From positions 1 to 57,314 of the forward strand of contig CAZMXS010000023.1 in assembly GCA_964570325.1 (NCBI GenBank): DNA of 57,314 nucleotides. Direction: 5' to 3'. This DNA is from CAZMXS01 sp964570325 (GTDB taxonomy: Bacteria > Verrucomicrobiota > Kiritimatiellia > CAIQIC01 > CAZMXS01). Numbering within the stretch: position 1 is the stretch's first letter; each line of letters opens with the position of its first letter. The notes below the pieces were generated by a model. The model was not told the origin of the DNA. It searched no databases and saw only the letters and a program-made list of their open reading frames with translations. This document shows, piece by piece, positions 8,701 to 17,923 of this stretch. Both the position numbers and the translations under genes were made by a program.

Positions 8701-10909
8701 CTGCGAAGGCGACGCGATCGCCGCCTATACCTGGTCGCCCGCAGCCGGCCTCTCCGCCAGCAATGTCGCCAGCCCGATCTTCACGCCGCCCGGACCCGGC
8801 ACCTACACTTTCAATCTCACCGTTACCAGCGCAGCCGGTCTGAAAAGCCGCAACCCCGCGCAGGCGGTTATCAAGGTCATCCCCACCCTCGTCGGGCAAA
8901 GCCTGACACTCTATCGCGACGCCGCGCTGACCCGTGTCGTGAGCGGCGTGGCGACCAACTGCCTGGACACGTATGTGAAGCTGGTCTGCTCCGCCGGGGG
9001 CAATCCGAACGAGATTGATTTCACGCTGGCGCGGGTCACCACCACGGACACCTGGACGCCTGAACTGCACAACCACGTCAATCCGATTGACATCGTGCTG
9101 GAAGAAACCGGCGCCGACACCCAGGTTTTCACCGGACATTTCCGGATTGGCGCATTCAGCGACGCGCTCAACGAGATCATCGGCGCCGCCGAGGGCACGG
9201 GGCTGACGGTCAGCAATGCCGGCGTCGCGGCTGACGTCACCGTCGGCGCACAGACCTATGGCTACGAAAAAATCGTGGACCATGTCGAACAGGGCGACAA
9301 CGCCTTCAACACATTCGAGGGCACCTGGTATACCTATACGGATAACTATAATCACAATACCAGCATGGTCAGCGTGGCCGTCTCCAATGTCGGCTGCTAT
9401 GCCGGCTCGTCGCAGTCCATGCGCGGCGCGGGCGTCCTGCGGCTCGGCCCGACCGGCTCGGTGGACCAGCTTTTTGCCGGGTTCGCCACGAAACTGACGC
9501 GGCGAACCGATGAAACAACCAACGCCGTCTGCGATCTATCCAGTCCAACCGGCGCGCGCGGCGTGAGCTTCTGGCTCAAAGGCAACGGCAACAAGCTGGC
9601 GGTTGTCCTGCGCTCATTCGCGATCACCAACTACGACGACTATCTCTACACCATTGACTACACGCCCTCGAACGGCTGGCGGAAGTACCACCTGCTGTTC
9701 ACCGACTTCCGCCAGGAAGGCTGGGGCAGCCAGGCGGTCGAACGGGATACGGCGCTCAAGCTGGTCAATGCGGTCCAATTCAAGTTTGCCTCGAAGATCA
9801 ACAACGAGACCAACGAGGTATTCATTGACGAACTGGCGTTGATCGGCGGACAGATCGCGTATTCGTCCAACGTGATCTACCACAAGGAAAACACGATCAG
9901 CATGGAGGGTTATGCGGGGATGGCGCTGGTCAATCCTTCATTCACGAACGCCGGCGGCAGCGCAACCGCCATCCACGGCTGGACACTTTCCGGCAATGTG
10001 CGCGGCGAGGACTGGGGTGCCAATGGCGGCGACGCGGTCTTCGAGTGGTGGAACGGCGGCGTGGGCGCCATCTATCAGGCGGTTACCAACATCCGTCCGG
10101 GCGCCGCTTACCGATTCAGCGCGGAGATGACCAAATCGGCGGACTTCGCCGGATCCATATACATGGAGATGATCTGGCTGACCGCCGCGGACGCAATAAT
10201 CTCGACCAACGCCACGGACGACATCGCGCCGGACATCACGACCGCCGACTGGCCGTACTCGTCGCACAACACCGGCTGGGTTACGTCGCCGACAAACGCG
10301 GCCAAGGTCTGGCTGCAGGTCCGTTCCGCGAGTGTGACCGCCGGCAACACCAAGGTGCACGATGCCGCGATCTCCGGCACACAACAGCCGGATAACCAGT
10401 GGTACACGGACTGGATCAGCGGGTTTGCCGTGACCTACACCACCAACCGCGCGGAGGGCGAACGGGCCGCGCATCTGGACACCACCAATACCGACTGGGT
10501 CGCGGGCATGTATGTGCCCCGCTTCGGCGAGGGCCAGACACTGACCAACTTCACGGCTTGGAGCGGCCTCGCCATCAAAGGCCGGCGACCGCCGGACTAT
10601 GCGGCCAGCGGCGCCACAAACGCGCGCATTCGACTGAGCATCGTCACCAACACGACCGAGGTCGCCAAGACGCGCTGGTATCCGGTGGACGCCGGCCAAT
10701 GGGGAGATTACATCATCTTCTCCAAGGATAATTTCTTCACTCTCGAAACGGCCGACACCAACGACCCGGCCGCCCTGGTCACTTATACCGGCGCCTGGGA
10801 TCAGGTGGATCGTGTCTACATTTACTACGGGCCGAAACAGAACGGCGCGACGCCGTTCGACATCATTCTGGATGACTTCCGACCCTGCACGGGAAACTAC
10901 GTCCACTGA
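5783..10909 (+). CDS. Giant secreted multidomain protein with GH44-like catalytic domain
   Basis: Protein of 1708 residues. A signal peptide (about 1-22) is followed by a domain resembling GH44 endoglucanases/xyloglucanases: INPRIYG near 36, a YNWRNN block, GVGNEPF with candidate acid/base Glu164, a LDFHRY...DLWDP block, and SLSEYDY with candidate nucleophile Glu390. Downstream are a BACON-like Ig segment (about 610-715), a sugar-binding-like jelly roll (about 720-935), a PKD-like domain (about 945-1035), a CBM11/CIA30-like domain (about 1160-1355) and further CBM-like modules to the end. ATG 5783 follows GAGGAG; a TTG at 5771 is also in frame. It lies 8 bases after the beta-helix pair and 10 before the GloVer gene, suggesting one surface-glycan operon. 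Exact substrate is not readable from sequence. Confidence 0.8.
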   Translation: MTPSRLSGPLALLLLAGTAARGATLSIDAAPAHRRAINPRIYGVNIANWCQAYYLDLCAPLLVSAKVAVVRYGATNIERYNWRNNRMYNVISLTNQFVPLSWESFVNWVRADLGAEPFLQASVFGHVASDYGAADYNTNQTPADVAAWVAAAGTNVPIWGVGNEPFIAWKLYEYQGRRGSNDESFAYNDGAHGDQIYNEDIAADRYYPQFIRVAEAIRNANPAAKILGPTPANWWLYWSTDYSPFCPATRANPGAHTNANGWYLMAAAANQWDPNVFPDRGGNPSLVGWEMNTNTLRFNDARNMCRFAQRAAEYAATHGGTQVVDYLDFHRYMNCDQDAVAVQEVRDLWDPDYASYDKETGGSGTKTEILTRFQRILDHYNTNMALSLSEYDYFYWQGHPAEPQIAALGQIDYLGTFARHGVQLACNWYIGEPDQSGGGYHHAADSAKQALFTETGAANPKYWALRLMSENFRDQSVAAHSSESDFFSVFAGLDTAHTQLTVVAHYKGAYYPWWDAHNPGGFIEGQAASNATMVISNFTITGVQRVQRFGRFDPYIVPLATGTVSFSGNAFTYSFQPLAIYLFTFHGSNNPPPETAPATYLHVNPTRVDFGPYETGIELLEETDEHTGEVIGITTNYTAAVKITNNRRSNTTWTVATACPWLQIIGGPSGTATVTDVIYLQVTNKSAYAVGVYTGLVTVTTSEGLALIPVTMEVIPGRTNGETRIFDAETHSLAHVWTVTEPYSVGFYDGHGNTEDRNRPYIYDFAMDYAERSPLGGVASLRVDFDRANGDNSAGRLYTAFGTYGHVSGATLGPTAVWVPTNASPSNYVFKFDVKTKTDGTGFTKTRLLVVITDNLFNQGKPAVGISDFRETMELDDGGWQTVAIPLGGPFYNWKYPGGQDGSLATLDFAQIRQIEFCPWVGQEDKRGTIWLDNLRIETVNAAGDHYPVAVVNQDQLLIGTNATVLLTATNSYCEGDAIAAYTWSPAAGLSASNVASPIFTPPGPGTYTFNLTVTSAAGLKSRNPAQAVIKVIPTLVGQSLTLYRDAALTRVVSGVATNCLDTYVKLVCSAGGNPNEIDFTLARVTTTDTWTPELHNHVNPIDIVLEETGADTQVFTGHFRIGAFSDALNEIIGAAEGTGLTVSNAGVAADVTVGAQTYGYEKIVDHVEQGDNAFNTFEGTWYTYTDNYNHNTSMVSVAVSNVGCYAGSSQSMRGAGVLRLGPTGSVDQLFAGFATKLTRRTDETTNAVCDLSSPTGARGVSFWLKGNGNKLAVVLRSFAITNYDDYLYTIDYTPSNGWRKYHLLFTDFRQEGWGSQAVERDTALKLVNAVQFKFASKINNETNEVFIDELALIGGQIAYSSNVIYHKENTISMEGYAGMALVNPSFTNAGGSATAIHGWTLSGNVRGEDWGANGGDAVFEWWNGGVGAIYQAVTNIRPGAAYRFSAEMTKSADFAGSIYMEMIWLTAADAIISTNATDDIAPDITTADWPYSSHNTGWVTSPTNAAKVWLQVRSASVTAGNTKVHDAAISGTQQPDNQWYTDWISGFAVTYTTNRAEGERAAHLDTTNTDWVAGMYVPRFGEGQTLTNFTAWSGLAIKGRRPPDYAASGATNARIRLSIVTNTTEVAKTRWYPVDAGQWGDYIIFSKDNFFTLETADTNDPAALVTYTGAWDQVDRVYIYYGPKQNGATPFDIILDDFRPCTGNYVH

Positions 10910-10919
10910 GGGAGCCGCC

Positions 10920-13160
10920 ATGAAGAACGCACTCACCTGCTCCATGATCGGCGCGGCTCTGATGTTGGCGGCGATGCCCGCCCGCCCGGCGCACGCCGCC
11001 CCCGGCGATTACCAGACGCTGGTCGAGTTCACCTCCGCGCCGACGCACGGCGGCCGGCCGCTGGCGCCGCCGACAATTGCCGGCAACTGGCTCTACGGCT
11101 TGACCCCTTTTGGCGGTTCGAGCAACTTCGGGGTGATCTACAAGGTGGACATGGCGACGACCAACTTCAGCCTGCTTCACTCGTTCACCGGCGCGAACGG
11201 GAAGACGCCGCTGGGTTCGCCCCTGCTGTACGGGGGCAACTTGTACGGGCTGACCAGCCTGGGCGGCGCCAATGATGCCGGAGTATTGTTTCGCATCGGG
11301 ACCAATGGCGCAGGCTTCACGGTGCTGCATCATTTCGACGCCGGCAACCTTAACGACGGCGCGACTCCGTGGGGCGCGCTGGTGGAGACCGGCGGAGTGC
11401 TGTATGGCGCCGCATACAACGGCGGTTATCTCAACCGCGGCGTGGTCTTTGCCATCAACCCCGATGGTTCCGGCTATACCAACCTGCACCGGTTTATCGG
11501 CGGCGCGGGCGACGGCAAGCATCCCAAGGCAGGCTTGCTGGCGGATGGCGGCAAACTATATGGCACCACCAGCGAGGGCGGCGCCGACAATGCCGGCGTG
11601 GTCTTCGCCATCAACCCCGACGGTTCCGGCTACACCAACCTGTATGAGTTCACCGGAGGAACAGGCAACGGGCAAAATCCATCGGCCGGTTTGATCCGGA
11701 AAGGCGCTTATCTCTTGGGCACGGTCCACGGCGGTTCGGACACCGCCGGCGGAGTGTTCAGCGTGCACACCAACGGCGGTTCGGCCAACTTCATGTGGTA
11801 TTTCAGCGGGCGGGCCATGGACGGCGGCGAACCCTACAGTCCGGTAGTCGCGCACGACACCAAGCTTTATGGAGTGACGCGTTTCGGCGGCACCAATTCG
11901 TCCGGCGTGGTCTATTCGCTTGGCGCCTGGAAGACCAACCAATACGTCTGGGGCGGTGGCGGCGAGCCGATCGGCGGGCTGGTCTCCGCCGGCGATTACG
12001 TTTACGGCACGACCCTGCGCGGCGGGGTCAGCAACCACGGCACGCTGTTCCGGCTGGAACTGGACACCAACGACGGCGCGACCGCGTGGTGCGCGATCAC
12101 CTGGATTGACGGCGGCGGCATGGGCGCGACGCTGGCCGGCGATGAAAACCTCGCGAACATGTACGTGCAGCACAACACTGACGCGGGCGAGCCGGATTTC
12201 GCCTTCATCGGCCGCGGGTTGACGCCGAACCTGGACGACGGCACCTGGGCCTGGACCGGCATGATTCGCCGCGCCGGCCTCGTGAGCGGCAACTACGAGT
12301 TTACCGGACGGCTCAGCCGCGCCTCGGCCAATACGTATTATGTGGCCGCCAAGTTCATTAAGGGCGCGCATGTCTACTATCCGCCGGCCGGCTCCGGCTG
12401 GAACGCGTGGGGCGACTGGTCCACGGCGCTCTGGACCACCAACACGTGGATCGTGCTGGCGCTGCCTCCCCCGAGCAATGTTTACGCGCGGTATGTGACC
12501 ACCAATCGGGTGGATGTCTATTTCAGCCCGGACGGCGCGCACTGGGTTTCGATCTTCCGCAAGGCCGGAGCCGAGCCGGAGTTTACCCCGCCGGCGGATG
12601 GCACAGCCTATTATGTCGGCGCGAGCAACGCCGGCCAGGGCGAATGCGTGTACCGCGGCGACGTCAGCGCTTTTGTCAATACCGGCCGGACGCCGGACAC
12701 GGTGTTCAGCTACCGGTTGTACACGGAGAATTATACGTATTATTCGACCGGCATAGCGGCCTCCGCCAGCACGGATCCGGATCGGGATGACGATGGCGAC
12801 CAGATGCCCAATGAGTTTGAAGTCGGAGCCGGGCTCAATCCCGGGCTTCGCGCCGACGGGCTGGGCGACCTGGACCAAGACCGTTTCCTGAACTGGGAGG
12901 AATACATCGCGGGCACAGATTTGAATAACTCAACCTCGCTGCTGCACTTTACAGACATCTTCTCGCCCACCAAAACCGACGTCCGCGTGCGCTGGTCCAG
13001 CGTGGAGGGGAAGGCGTACGCGCTATGGTTCGCCACCAACCTCAATCAGGCTTGGACCGCGCTGGGCAGCAATCTCGTCGCGACCGCGCCGGAAAACACG
13101 GTCACCAATGCCATTGATGGCGTCGCCAACGGTTATTATCGGATCCAAGTCCAGCGTTAA
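10920..13160 (+). CDS. Secreted GloVer-repeat protein with calcium-loop C-terminus
   Basis: Protein of 746 residues with a signal peptide (about 1-26, ending AHA). The first 400 residues hold at least eight copies of a unit of the type LYGxTxxGGxxxxGVVFxI, matching the GloVer tandem repeat (choice-of-anchor repeat proteins), probably a beta-propeller. Residues about 410-620 form a non-repeat beta-rich region. Near residues 620-665 is a DPDRDDDGD...LDQDRFLNWEEY segment like thrombospondin-type-3/dockerin calcium loops, and the last 55 residues form a short beta module shared with two other secreted proteins here. ATG 10920 is preceded by GAGGGAG. Probably extracellular and surface-anchored; ligand unknown. 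Confidence 0.8.
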   Translation: MKNALTCSMIGAALMLAAMPARPAHAAPGDYQTLVEFTSAPTHGGRPLAPPTIAGNWLYGLTPFGGSSNFGVIYKVDMATTNFSLLHSFTGANGKTPLGSPLLYGGNLYGLTSLGGANDAGVLFRIGTNGAGFTVLHHFDAGNLNDGATPWGALVETGGVLYGAAYNGGYLNRGVVFAINPDGSGYTNLHRFIGGAGDGKHPKAGLLADGGKLYGTTSEGGADNAGVVFAINPDGSGYTNLYEFTGGTGNGQNPSAGLIRKGAYLLGTVHGGSDTAGGVFSVHTNGGSANFMWYFSGRAMDGGEPYSPVVAHDTKLYGVTRFGGTNSSGVVYSLGAWKTNQYVWGGGGEPIGGLVSAGDYVYGTTLRGGVSNHGTLFRLELDTNDGATAWCAITWIDGGGMGATLAGDENLANMYVQHNTDAGEPDFAFIGRGLTPNLDDGTWAWTGMIRRAGLVSGNYEFTGRLSRASANTYYVAAKFIKGAHVYYPPAGSGWNAWGDWSTALWTTNTWIVLALPPPSNVYARYVTTNRVDVYFSPDGAHWVSIFRKAGAEPEFTPPADGTAYYVGASNAGQGECVYRGDVSAFVNTGRTPDTVFSYRLYTENYTYYSTGIAASASTDPDRDDDGDQMPNEFEVGAGLNPGLRADGLGDLDQDRFLNWEEYIAGTDLNNSTSLLHFTDIFSPTKTDVRVRWSSVEGKAYALWFATNLNQAWTALGSNLVATAPENTVTNAIDGVANGYYRIQVQR

Positions 13161-13309
13161 TCAGGCAGATTTCCACCCCGCCCGTGGCGGGCGCCATCGC
13201 CCCGTTCGGTCGGGGTTCCGCGCATTGTTCGCGCCATCCGCCGACATAAGCCGCGTGAATCCGTTCTTTTCTCTTCCCTTTCCGCATCATCCCGGCAAAA
13301 TCAACCTGC

Positions 13310-14386
13310 ATGCCAATTCAACGATTCCAACCATGGATGATGTTCCTATTGCCGGCAACGGCCATGCTTGCCGCTTGCTCGCCCCCCGCCGGGCCGGCGG
13401 CGTTCAAGCCGGAATACCGAATGCAGGTCACGGTCGGCCCGCAAACCGCCTGGGGCCAGGGCGCGGCAAAGTTCGCCGAACTGGCCGCGGAAAAAACCGG
13501 CGGCCGCATCCGCATCAAGCCCTATTTCGGCAGCCAGTTGCTCAAGGGCGCCCAGCTCAACGCGGCCCAGATGGTGGCCGACGGCGCCATTGACCTGGCT
13601 TTTGAATCCACCATCAACACCGCGCCGGTCATCGCGGAGCTGAATCTGTTTTCCATCCCGTTCTTCATTCAATCCCATGCTGAACTCGACCGGGTTGAGA
13701 ACGGCGAAGCGGGCCAATTGCTTTTCGCGGCCATGCGCAAAAAGGGGCTGGAACCGCTGGCTTGGGGCGAGAACGGTTTTCGCCAGCTCACCAACAGCAA
13801 ACGGCCCATCCGCGCGCCGGCGGACTTGCCGGGTTTGAAAATCCGCGTAGTGGGCAGCCCGCTGTTCATCGAAACTTTCCGTCAGTTCGGCGCGGATCCG
13901 ATCAACATGAATTGGGCCGACGCCGTCACCGCCTTCCAGCAGGGCACGGTGGACGGGCAGGAAAATCCGGTCAACATTCTCGTTGCGGTCCAGATATTCC
14001 AGTACCAGAAACACCTCACTCTCTGGAACTACATGGCCGATCCTCTGATCATCTACTGGTGCCGTAAGGACTGGGATCGTTTTCCACCGGATATCCGGCG
14101 GGCGTTATCGGACGCGGCAACGGAGGCCGGCCTGTTCCAGAAAGCGCTCAGCCGTGTCGGATTGGATGGTGGAGTTTCCCTGGAAATCCTGAAGAATCGC
14201 TTTCACACCGCGCCTGAGATTCCCGACCCGCTCCGCTACTTGCGCGAACACGGCATGGAAATCGTCACGCTAACCGATGACGAGCACCGGCGGTTTATGG
14301 CGGCCGCACGCACGGTCGAGGAAAAGTGGGCCGATAAAGTCGGCCGAGCCGTGTACCAAGCCGCTCAAAAAGATCTTGGCCGATGA
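13310..14386 (+). CDS. dctP: TRAP transporter substrate-binding lipoprotein, DctP family
   Basis: Periplasmic solute receptor of a tripartite ATP-independent transporter, 358 residues. The N-terminus has a hydrophobic stretch and lipobox LAAC (residues 20-23), so it is probably a lipoprotein. The DctP fold is visible in GAQLNAAQMVADGAIDLAF, the PADLPGLKIRV segment and the QQGTVDGQENP block typical of the family. No strong ribosome site is seen at 13310; ATG 13334 is an alternative. It overlaps dctQ by four bases. Substrate is likely an organic acid or sugar acid, as for most family members; position next to glycan genes hints at uronates, but that is inference. Confidence 0.92.
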   Translation: MPIQRFQPWMMFLLPATAMLAACSPPAGPAAFKPEYRMQVTVGPQTAWGQGAAKFAELAAEKTGGRIRIKPYFGSQLLKGAQLNAAQMVADGAIDLAFESTINTAPVIAELNLFSIPFFIQSHAELDRVENGEAGQLLFAAMRKKGLEPLAWGENGFRQLTNSKRPIRAPADLPGLKIRVVGSPLFIETFRQFGADPINMNWADAVTAFQQGTVDGQENPVNILVAVQIFQYQKHLTLWNYMADPLIIYWCRKDWDRFPPDIRRALSDAATEAGLFQKALSRVGLDGGVSLEILKNRFHTAPEIPDPLRYLREHGMEIVTLTDDEHRRFMAAARTVEEKWADKVGRAVYQAAQKDLGR

Positions 14387-14862
14387 AAGCCGCGCTCCGT
14401 CTGGATTATCTGCTGGCCGCGCTGTTCATGGGGGCCATGGCGCTGATCGCGTTCGTCAATATCCTGGGCCGTTATCTCTTTCATTATTCTCTTTCGTTTA
14501 CCGAGGAAATCACCATCCACCTGTTTGTCTGGGTCACTATCGTGGGCAGCGGAATCGCCTTCGAACGCGGGGGCCAACTCGGCATGGTCACGCTCTTTCG
14601 GCGCCTCCCGGCCGCCGCGCAAACCGGCTTGCGTTTTTTTTCCGCCGGCGTGAGCGCGCTGCTTTTTATCGCCGTGGACATTCTGCTGGTACGCAGCATT
14701 TACATGGAAATCACGGTTTTTCACGCCCGCTCGCCCGCCTTGGGTATTCCTCTTTGGATTTACTACGCCGGCGTGCCCGCGCTTTCTGTTTTCGTATTTC
14801 GTGGGATTTGGCGCGGCGCGCAATCGGCGACCCATAATCCGCAACGCGAATCGAATTACTGA
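14383..14862 (+). CDS. dctQ: TRAP transporter small permease, DctQ family
   Basis: Inner-membrane protein of 159 residues with four predicted membrane helices and the family's conserved middle segment (FTEEITIHLFVWVTIVGSG). Length matches DctQ proteins. Its ATG overlaps the stop of dctP, indicating translational coupling, and dctM follows 19 bases later. Together the three form a complete sodium- or proton-driven TRAP transporter; DctQ stabilises the large permease. Confidence 0.92.
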   Translation: MKAALRLDYLLAALFMGAMALIAFVNILGRYLFHYSLSFTEEITIHLFVWVTIVGSGIAFERGGQLGMVTLFRRLPAAAQTGLRFFSAGVSALLFIAVDILLVRSIYMEITVFHARSPALGIPLWIYYAGVPALSVFVFRGIWRGAQSATHNPQRESNY

Positions 14863-14881
14863 TGAATGACCCCAGCGCACC

Positions 14882-16177
14882 ATGCAAGGCCTGACGATAT
14901 TGGGGATTTTCGTTGTGCTCATGCTGTTGGGCGTGCCGATCGGCACGGCATTGGGCGCGGCCGGCATCACCGCCCTGCTGGTGTTCGACCTGGGCTGGCA
15001 AATGACGGGGGTGAACTTTGTCGCGGGCATTGCCTCGTTCCCCTTGCTGGCCATCCCTTTTTTCGTCCTGGCCGGCGAGGTGTTAAGCCAGGCCGGCCTG
15101 GCCGCGCGCATCGCCCGTTTTTTTGAACTGCTGGTGGGCCGGCGGATCGGCGGCATGGCCATCGTGGCGGTGCTGACCTGCATGTTCTGGGGCGCCATCT
15201 CGGGGTCAGGCCCGGCCACCACCGCGGCCGTCGGACTGATCCTGATCGGGCCAATGGTTCGGCAGGGCTACGGCCGGGATTTCGCCGCGGCAACCATCGC
15301 CAACGCGGCCGATCTCTCCATCCTGATTCCGCCCAGCATTGCCTTCATCATTTACGGCAGCGTCATCAATGCGCCGGTCAGCGCCCTCTTCATGGCCGGC
15401 ATCATTCCGGGCGCGCTCACCGGGGGCGCCCTGATAATCACCGCCTGGCTCATCTCCCGGCGGCGCGGTTACCACGCAACGGCCGAACGCGGCTCGCTCC
15501 GCGAAATCGGGCGGGCGCTGCGCGATTCGATCTGGGCGTTGTTGTCGCCGATCATCATTCTCGGCGGAATTTACGCCGGCGTATTCACCCCGACGGAGGC
15601 CGCGGTCGTGGCGGTGTTTTACAGCCTCCTGGTGGCGGGGGTCATCTATCGCACGCTCAAATGGTCCGCTCTGCTGACCATCCTCGTCGAAGCGGCGGTG
15701 ACCACGGCGGTGATCATGTTCATCGTTGTGTTTGCCGGCCTCTTTTCGTGGGCGGCCTCCACAACGGGGTTGATTGACACCGTAGCGTCCTGGATCATCC
15801 GGACCAGCCGCAATCCGCTGCTGATGATCCTGCTCGTCAACGGCCTGCTGTTGGCGCTCGGGATGTTCCTCGACGCGATTTCGATCTCCTACCTGCTGCT
15901 CCCCATCCTCGCGCCGGTGCTAGCGCACTTTCGGGTGGATCCGGTCTGGTTCGGCGTAATCTTTGTCGCGGCGCTGGCGATCGGCCAAGCCACGCCGCCG
16001 GTAGGCGTCAACCTGTTCACGGCCGCCAACCTGGCGGGCCGCCCGCTCGACGGCATCGCGCGGGAGGCCATCCCGTTCATCATCGCCGCGGTGCTCGTGC
16101 TGATCCTGATCTCGCTCCTGCCCGCGTTGTCGCTGTTTCTGCCGCGCATCACGGGCAATTACATCCCGGCTTTCTGA
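14882..16177 (+). CDS. dctM: TRAP transporter large permease, DctM family
   Basis: Integral membrane transport subunit of 431 residues with about 12 hydrophobic helices. Family signatures include the N-terminal GVPIGTALG, the SGSGPATTAAVG segment, NAADLSILIPPS, and the C-terminal QATPPVGVNLF. Length is the usual 425-435. It ends the dctPQM operon; the next gene, purH, converges on it. Confidence 0.93.
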   Translation: MQGLTILGIFVVLMLLGVPIGTALGAAGITALLVFDLGWQMTGVNFVAGIASFPLLAIPFFVLAGEVLSQAGLAARIARFFELLVGRRIGGMAIVAVLTCMFWGAISGSGPATTAAVGLILIGPMVRQGYGRDFAAATIANAADLSILIPPSIAFIIYGSVINAPVSALFMAGIIPGALTGGALIITAWLISRRRGYHATAERGSLREIGRALRDSIWALLSPIIILGGIYAGVFTPTEAAVVAVFYSLLVAGVIYRTLKWSALLTILVEAAVTTAVIMFIVVFAGLFSWAASTTGLIDTVASWIIRTSRNPLLMILLVNGLLLALGMFLDAISISYLLLPILAPVLAHFRVDPVWFGVIFVAALAIGQATPPVGVNLFTAANLAGRPLDGIAREAIPFIIAAVLVLILISLLPALSLFLPRITGNYIPAF

Positions 16178-16281
16178 CCGCCGGCCGGTTGCGGCGCGCG
16201 CAGCGGTCGTGTCCGATACCGCACCGCACCCACGCGCGTGAGCGAGTGGCGCCCGGCCGGCAATCAGTCCGCGCGCACGGG

Positions 16282-17913
16282 TCAGTGCAGGAAGTGCCGC
16301 ACGCCGGTAAAGGCCATCGCAATGCCATACTTGTCGCAGGCGGCGACGACCTCCTCGTCTTTCTTCGAGCCGCCGGGCTGAACAATATAGCGGATGCCGG
16401 CTTCGGCCGCGAATTCGACGTTGTCTTCAAACGGGAAAAACGCGTCCGAAACCAGCACGCTCTGGCTCAGGATGGCGTACTCCACATCTTTCGGCAATTG
16501 CCCGTACTGCGATGAACTCCTGCTCTTCTCGGCGATGTTTTCGCGCGCCTTGACCAGCGCCAACTTGCGCGTGGAATCCACGCGGTTCGGCTGGCCGGCG
16601 CCCATGCCCAGCAACGCAAAGCAACCCGGCTTGTATTCGCGCACAATTACGATCGCGTTGGACTTGACGTGCTTGCAGACCTTGATCCCAAACTCGGCGA
16701 GCGCGTATTTTTCCTCCGGGAAAACCTGGGAGGTCGGCACGGCCCATTGCTCCGCGTAGCCGACATCCTTGTCCTGCACCAGCAGCCCGCCATTGATCTG
16801 TCGTATAGTCTTGACCTTGGCCGCGGGCGTCAGCGGCTTGTGCAGTTTCAACAGGCGGATGTCCTTACTTTTGTTTTTCAGGAATTCCAGCGCATCCGGC
16901 GCGAAGTCGGGCGCCACCAGCGCCTCGACGAACCGGCCCTTCAGCACTTGCGCCGTCGTCAGATCCACCGCCCGCGTCACGGCGATGATGCTGCCGAACG
17001 CAGACGTGGTGTCGCCCGCCCAGGCCTCGGACAACGCCTCGGACAGCGTGACGCCCGTGGCGCAGCCGCAGGGATTGGTGTGTTTGATCACCACCGCCGC
17101 CGGCACGGCGGAAAATTCGCGCGCGGTCTCCAGCGCGGCATCGCCATCCAGATAGTTGTTGTAAGACATCTCCTTGCCGTGCAGCACTTCGGCAAAAGCG
17201 ATGCAAGCCTCGCTGGCCGCGGCGTCGCGGTAAAACACCGCCTCCTGATGCGGGTTCTCGCCGTAACGCAGGCGCGCGCCGTTCGACCAGGATGCGACAA
17301 ACGGCACGACGGCCTTGATCCCGTTCAACTGCCCGCCGAGGTATGCCGCGATCGCCGCATCATATTGCGCTGTTCGCGCATACACCTTCTGGGCCAGCTC
17401 ACGGCGCAGCTCCGCGGTGGTGTCGCCGCCGTTCTCCCGCAGGCAGGCCAGCACGCGATCATAGTCGGCCGGGTCGCACACCACCGTCACCGACCGGTGA
17501 TTCTTGGCCGCCGACCGCAGCATCGAAGGCCCGCCGATATCAATGTTCTCGATCGCTTCCTCGAACGCGACACCGGGTTTCGCGACAGTGGCCTCGAAGG
17601 GATAAAGGTTGACGCACACCAGGTCAATCGCCTCCAGGCCATGCTGCTTCATGGTGGCCGTGTGCTCGGCATTGTCGCGCAAGTGCAGCAGACCGGCATG
17701 GACCTTGGGGTGCAGGGTCTTGACCCGTCCGTCCAGCATTTCGGGAAAGCCGGTAAAATCCGAGACATCCTTGACGGCCAGGCCGCCCGCCCGCAGCGCC
17801 TTGGCCGTGCCGCCGGTCGAAAGCAGTTCCACGCCCATTTCCGCCAGCGTCCGGGCGAAAGCCACGACGCCCTTCTTGTCCGAAACACTAATCAATGCCC
17901 GCTGGATTTTCAT
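16282..17913 (-). CDS. purH: Bifunctional AICAR formyltransferase/IMP cyclohydrolase
   Basis: Catalyses the last two steps of de novo IMP synthesis. Of 543 residues, the first 200 are the MGS-type IMP cyclohydrolase domain (ALISVSDKKG start, LSTGGTAKAL, GRVKTLHPKVHAG), and the rest is the AICAR transformylase domain with the catalytic Lys-His pair in KHTNPCGCA and the end block YGIAMAFTGVRHFLH. The family is usually 510-530 residues. Start ATG 17913 matches the family N-terminus and follows AGAGGTG; an upstream in-frame extension to 17976 is rejected because it runs into purM. It lies 10 bases downstream of purM, so the two form a purine operon. Confidence 0.96.
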   Translation of the reverse strand: MKIQRALISVSDKKGVVAFARTLAEMGVELLSTGGTAKALRAGGLAVKDVSDFTGFPEMLDGRVKTLHPKVHAGLLHLRDNAEHTATMKQHGLEAIDLVCVNLYPFEATVAKPGVAFEEAIENIDIGGPSMLRSAAKNHRSVTVVCDPADYDRVLACLRENGGDTTAELRRELAQKVYARTAQYDAAIAAYLGGQLNGIKAVVPFVASWSNGARLRYGENPHQEAVFYRDAAASEACIAFAEVLHGKEMSYNNYLDGDAALETAREFSAVPAAVVIKHTNPCGCATGVTLSEALSEAWAGDTTSAFGSIIAVTRAVDLTTAQVLKGRFVEALVAPDFAPDALEFLKNKSKDIRLLKLHKPLTPAAKVKTIRQINGGLLVQDKDVGYAEQWAVPTSQVFPEEKYALAEFGIKVCKHVKSNAIVIVREYKPGCFALLGMGAGQPNRVDSTRKLALVKARENIAEKSRSSSQYGQLPKDVEYAILSQSVLVSDAFFPFEDNVEFAAEAGIRYIVQPGGSKKDEEVVAACDKYGIAMAFTGVRHFLH

Positions 17914-17923
17914 ACGCACCTCT

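Noticed and set aside
11556..12878. Minus-strand frame of 440 codons over the GloVer gene
   Set aside because: Arg/Val/Ala-rich antisense shadow; the sense frame has a signal peptide and clear repeats.
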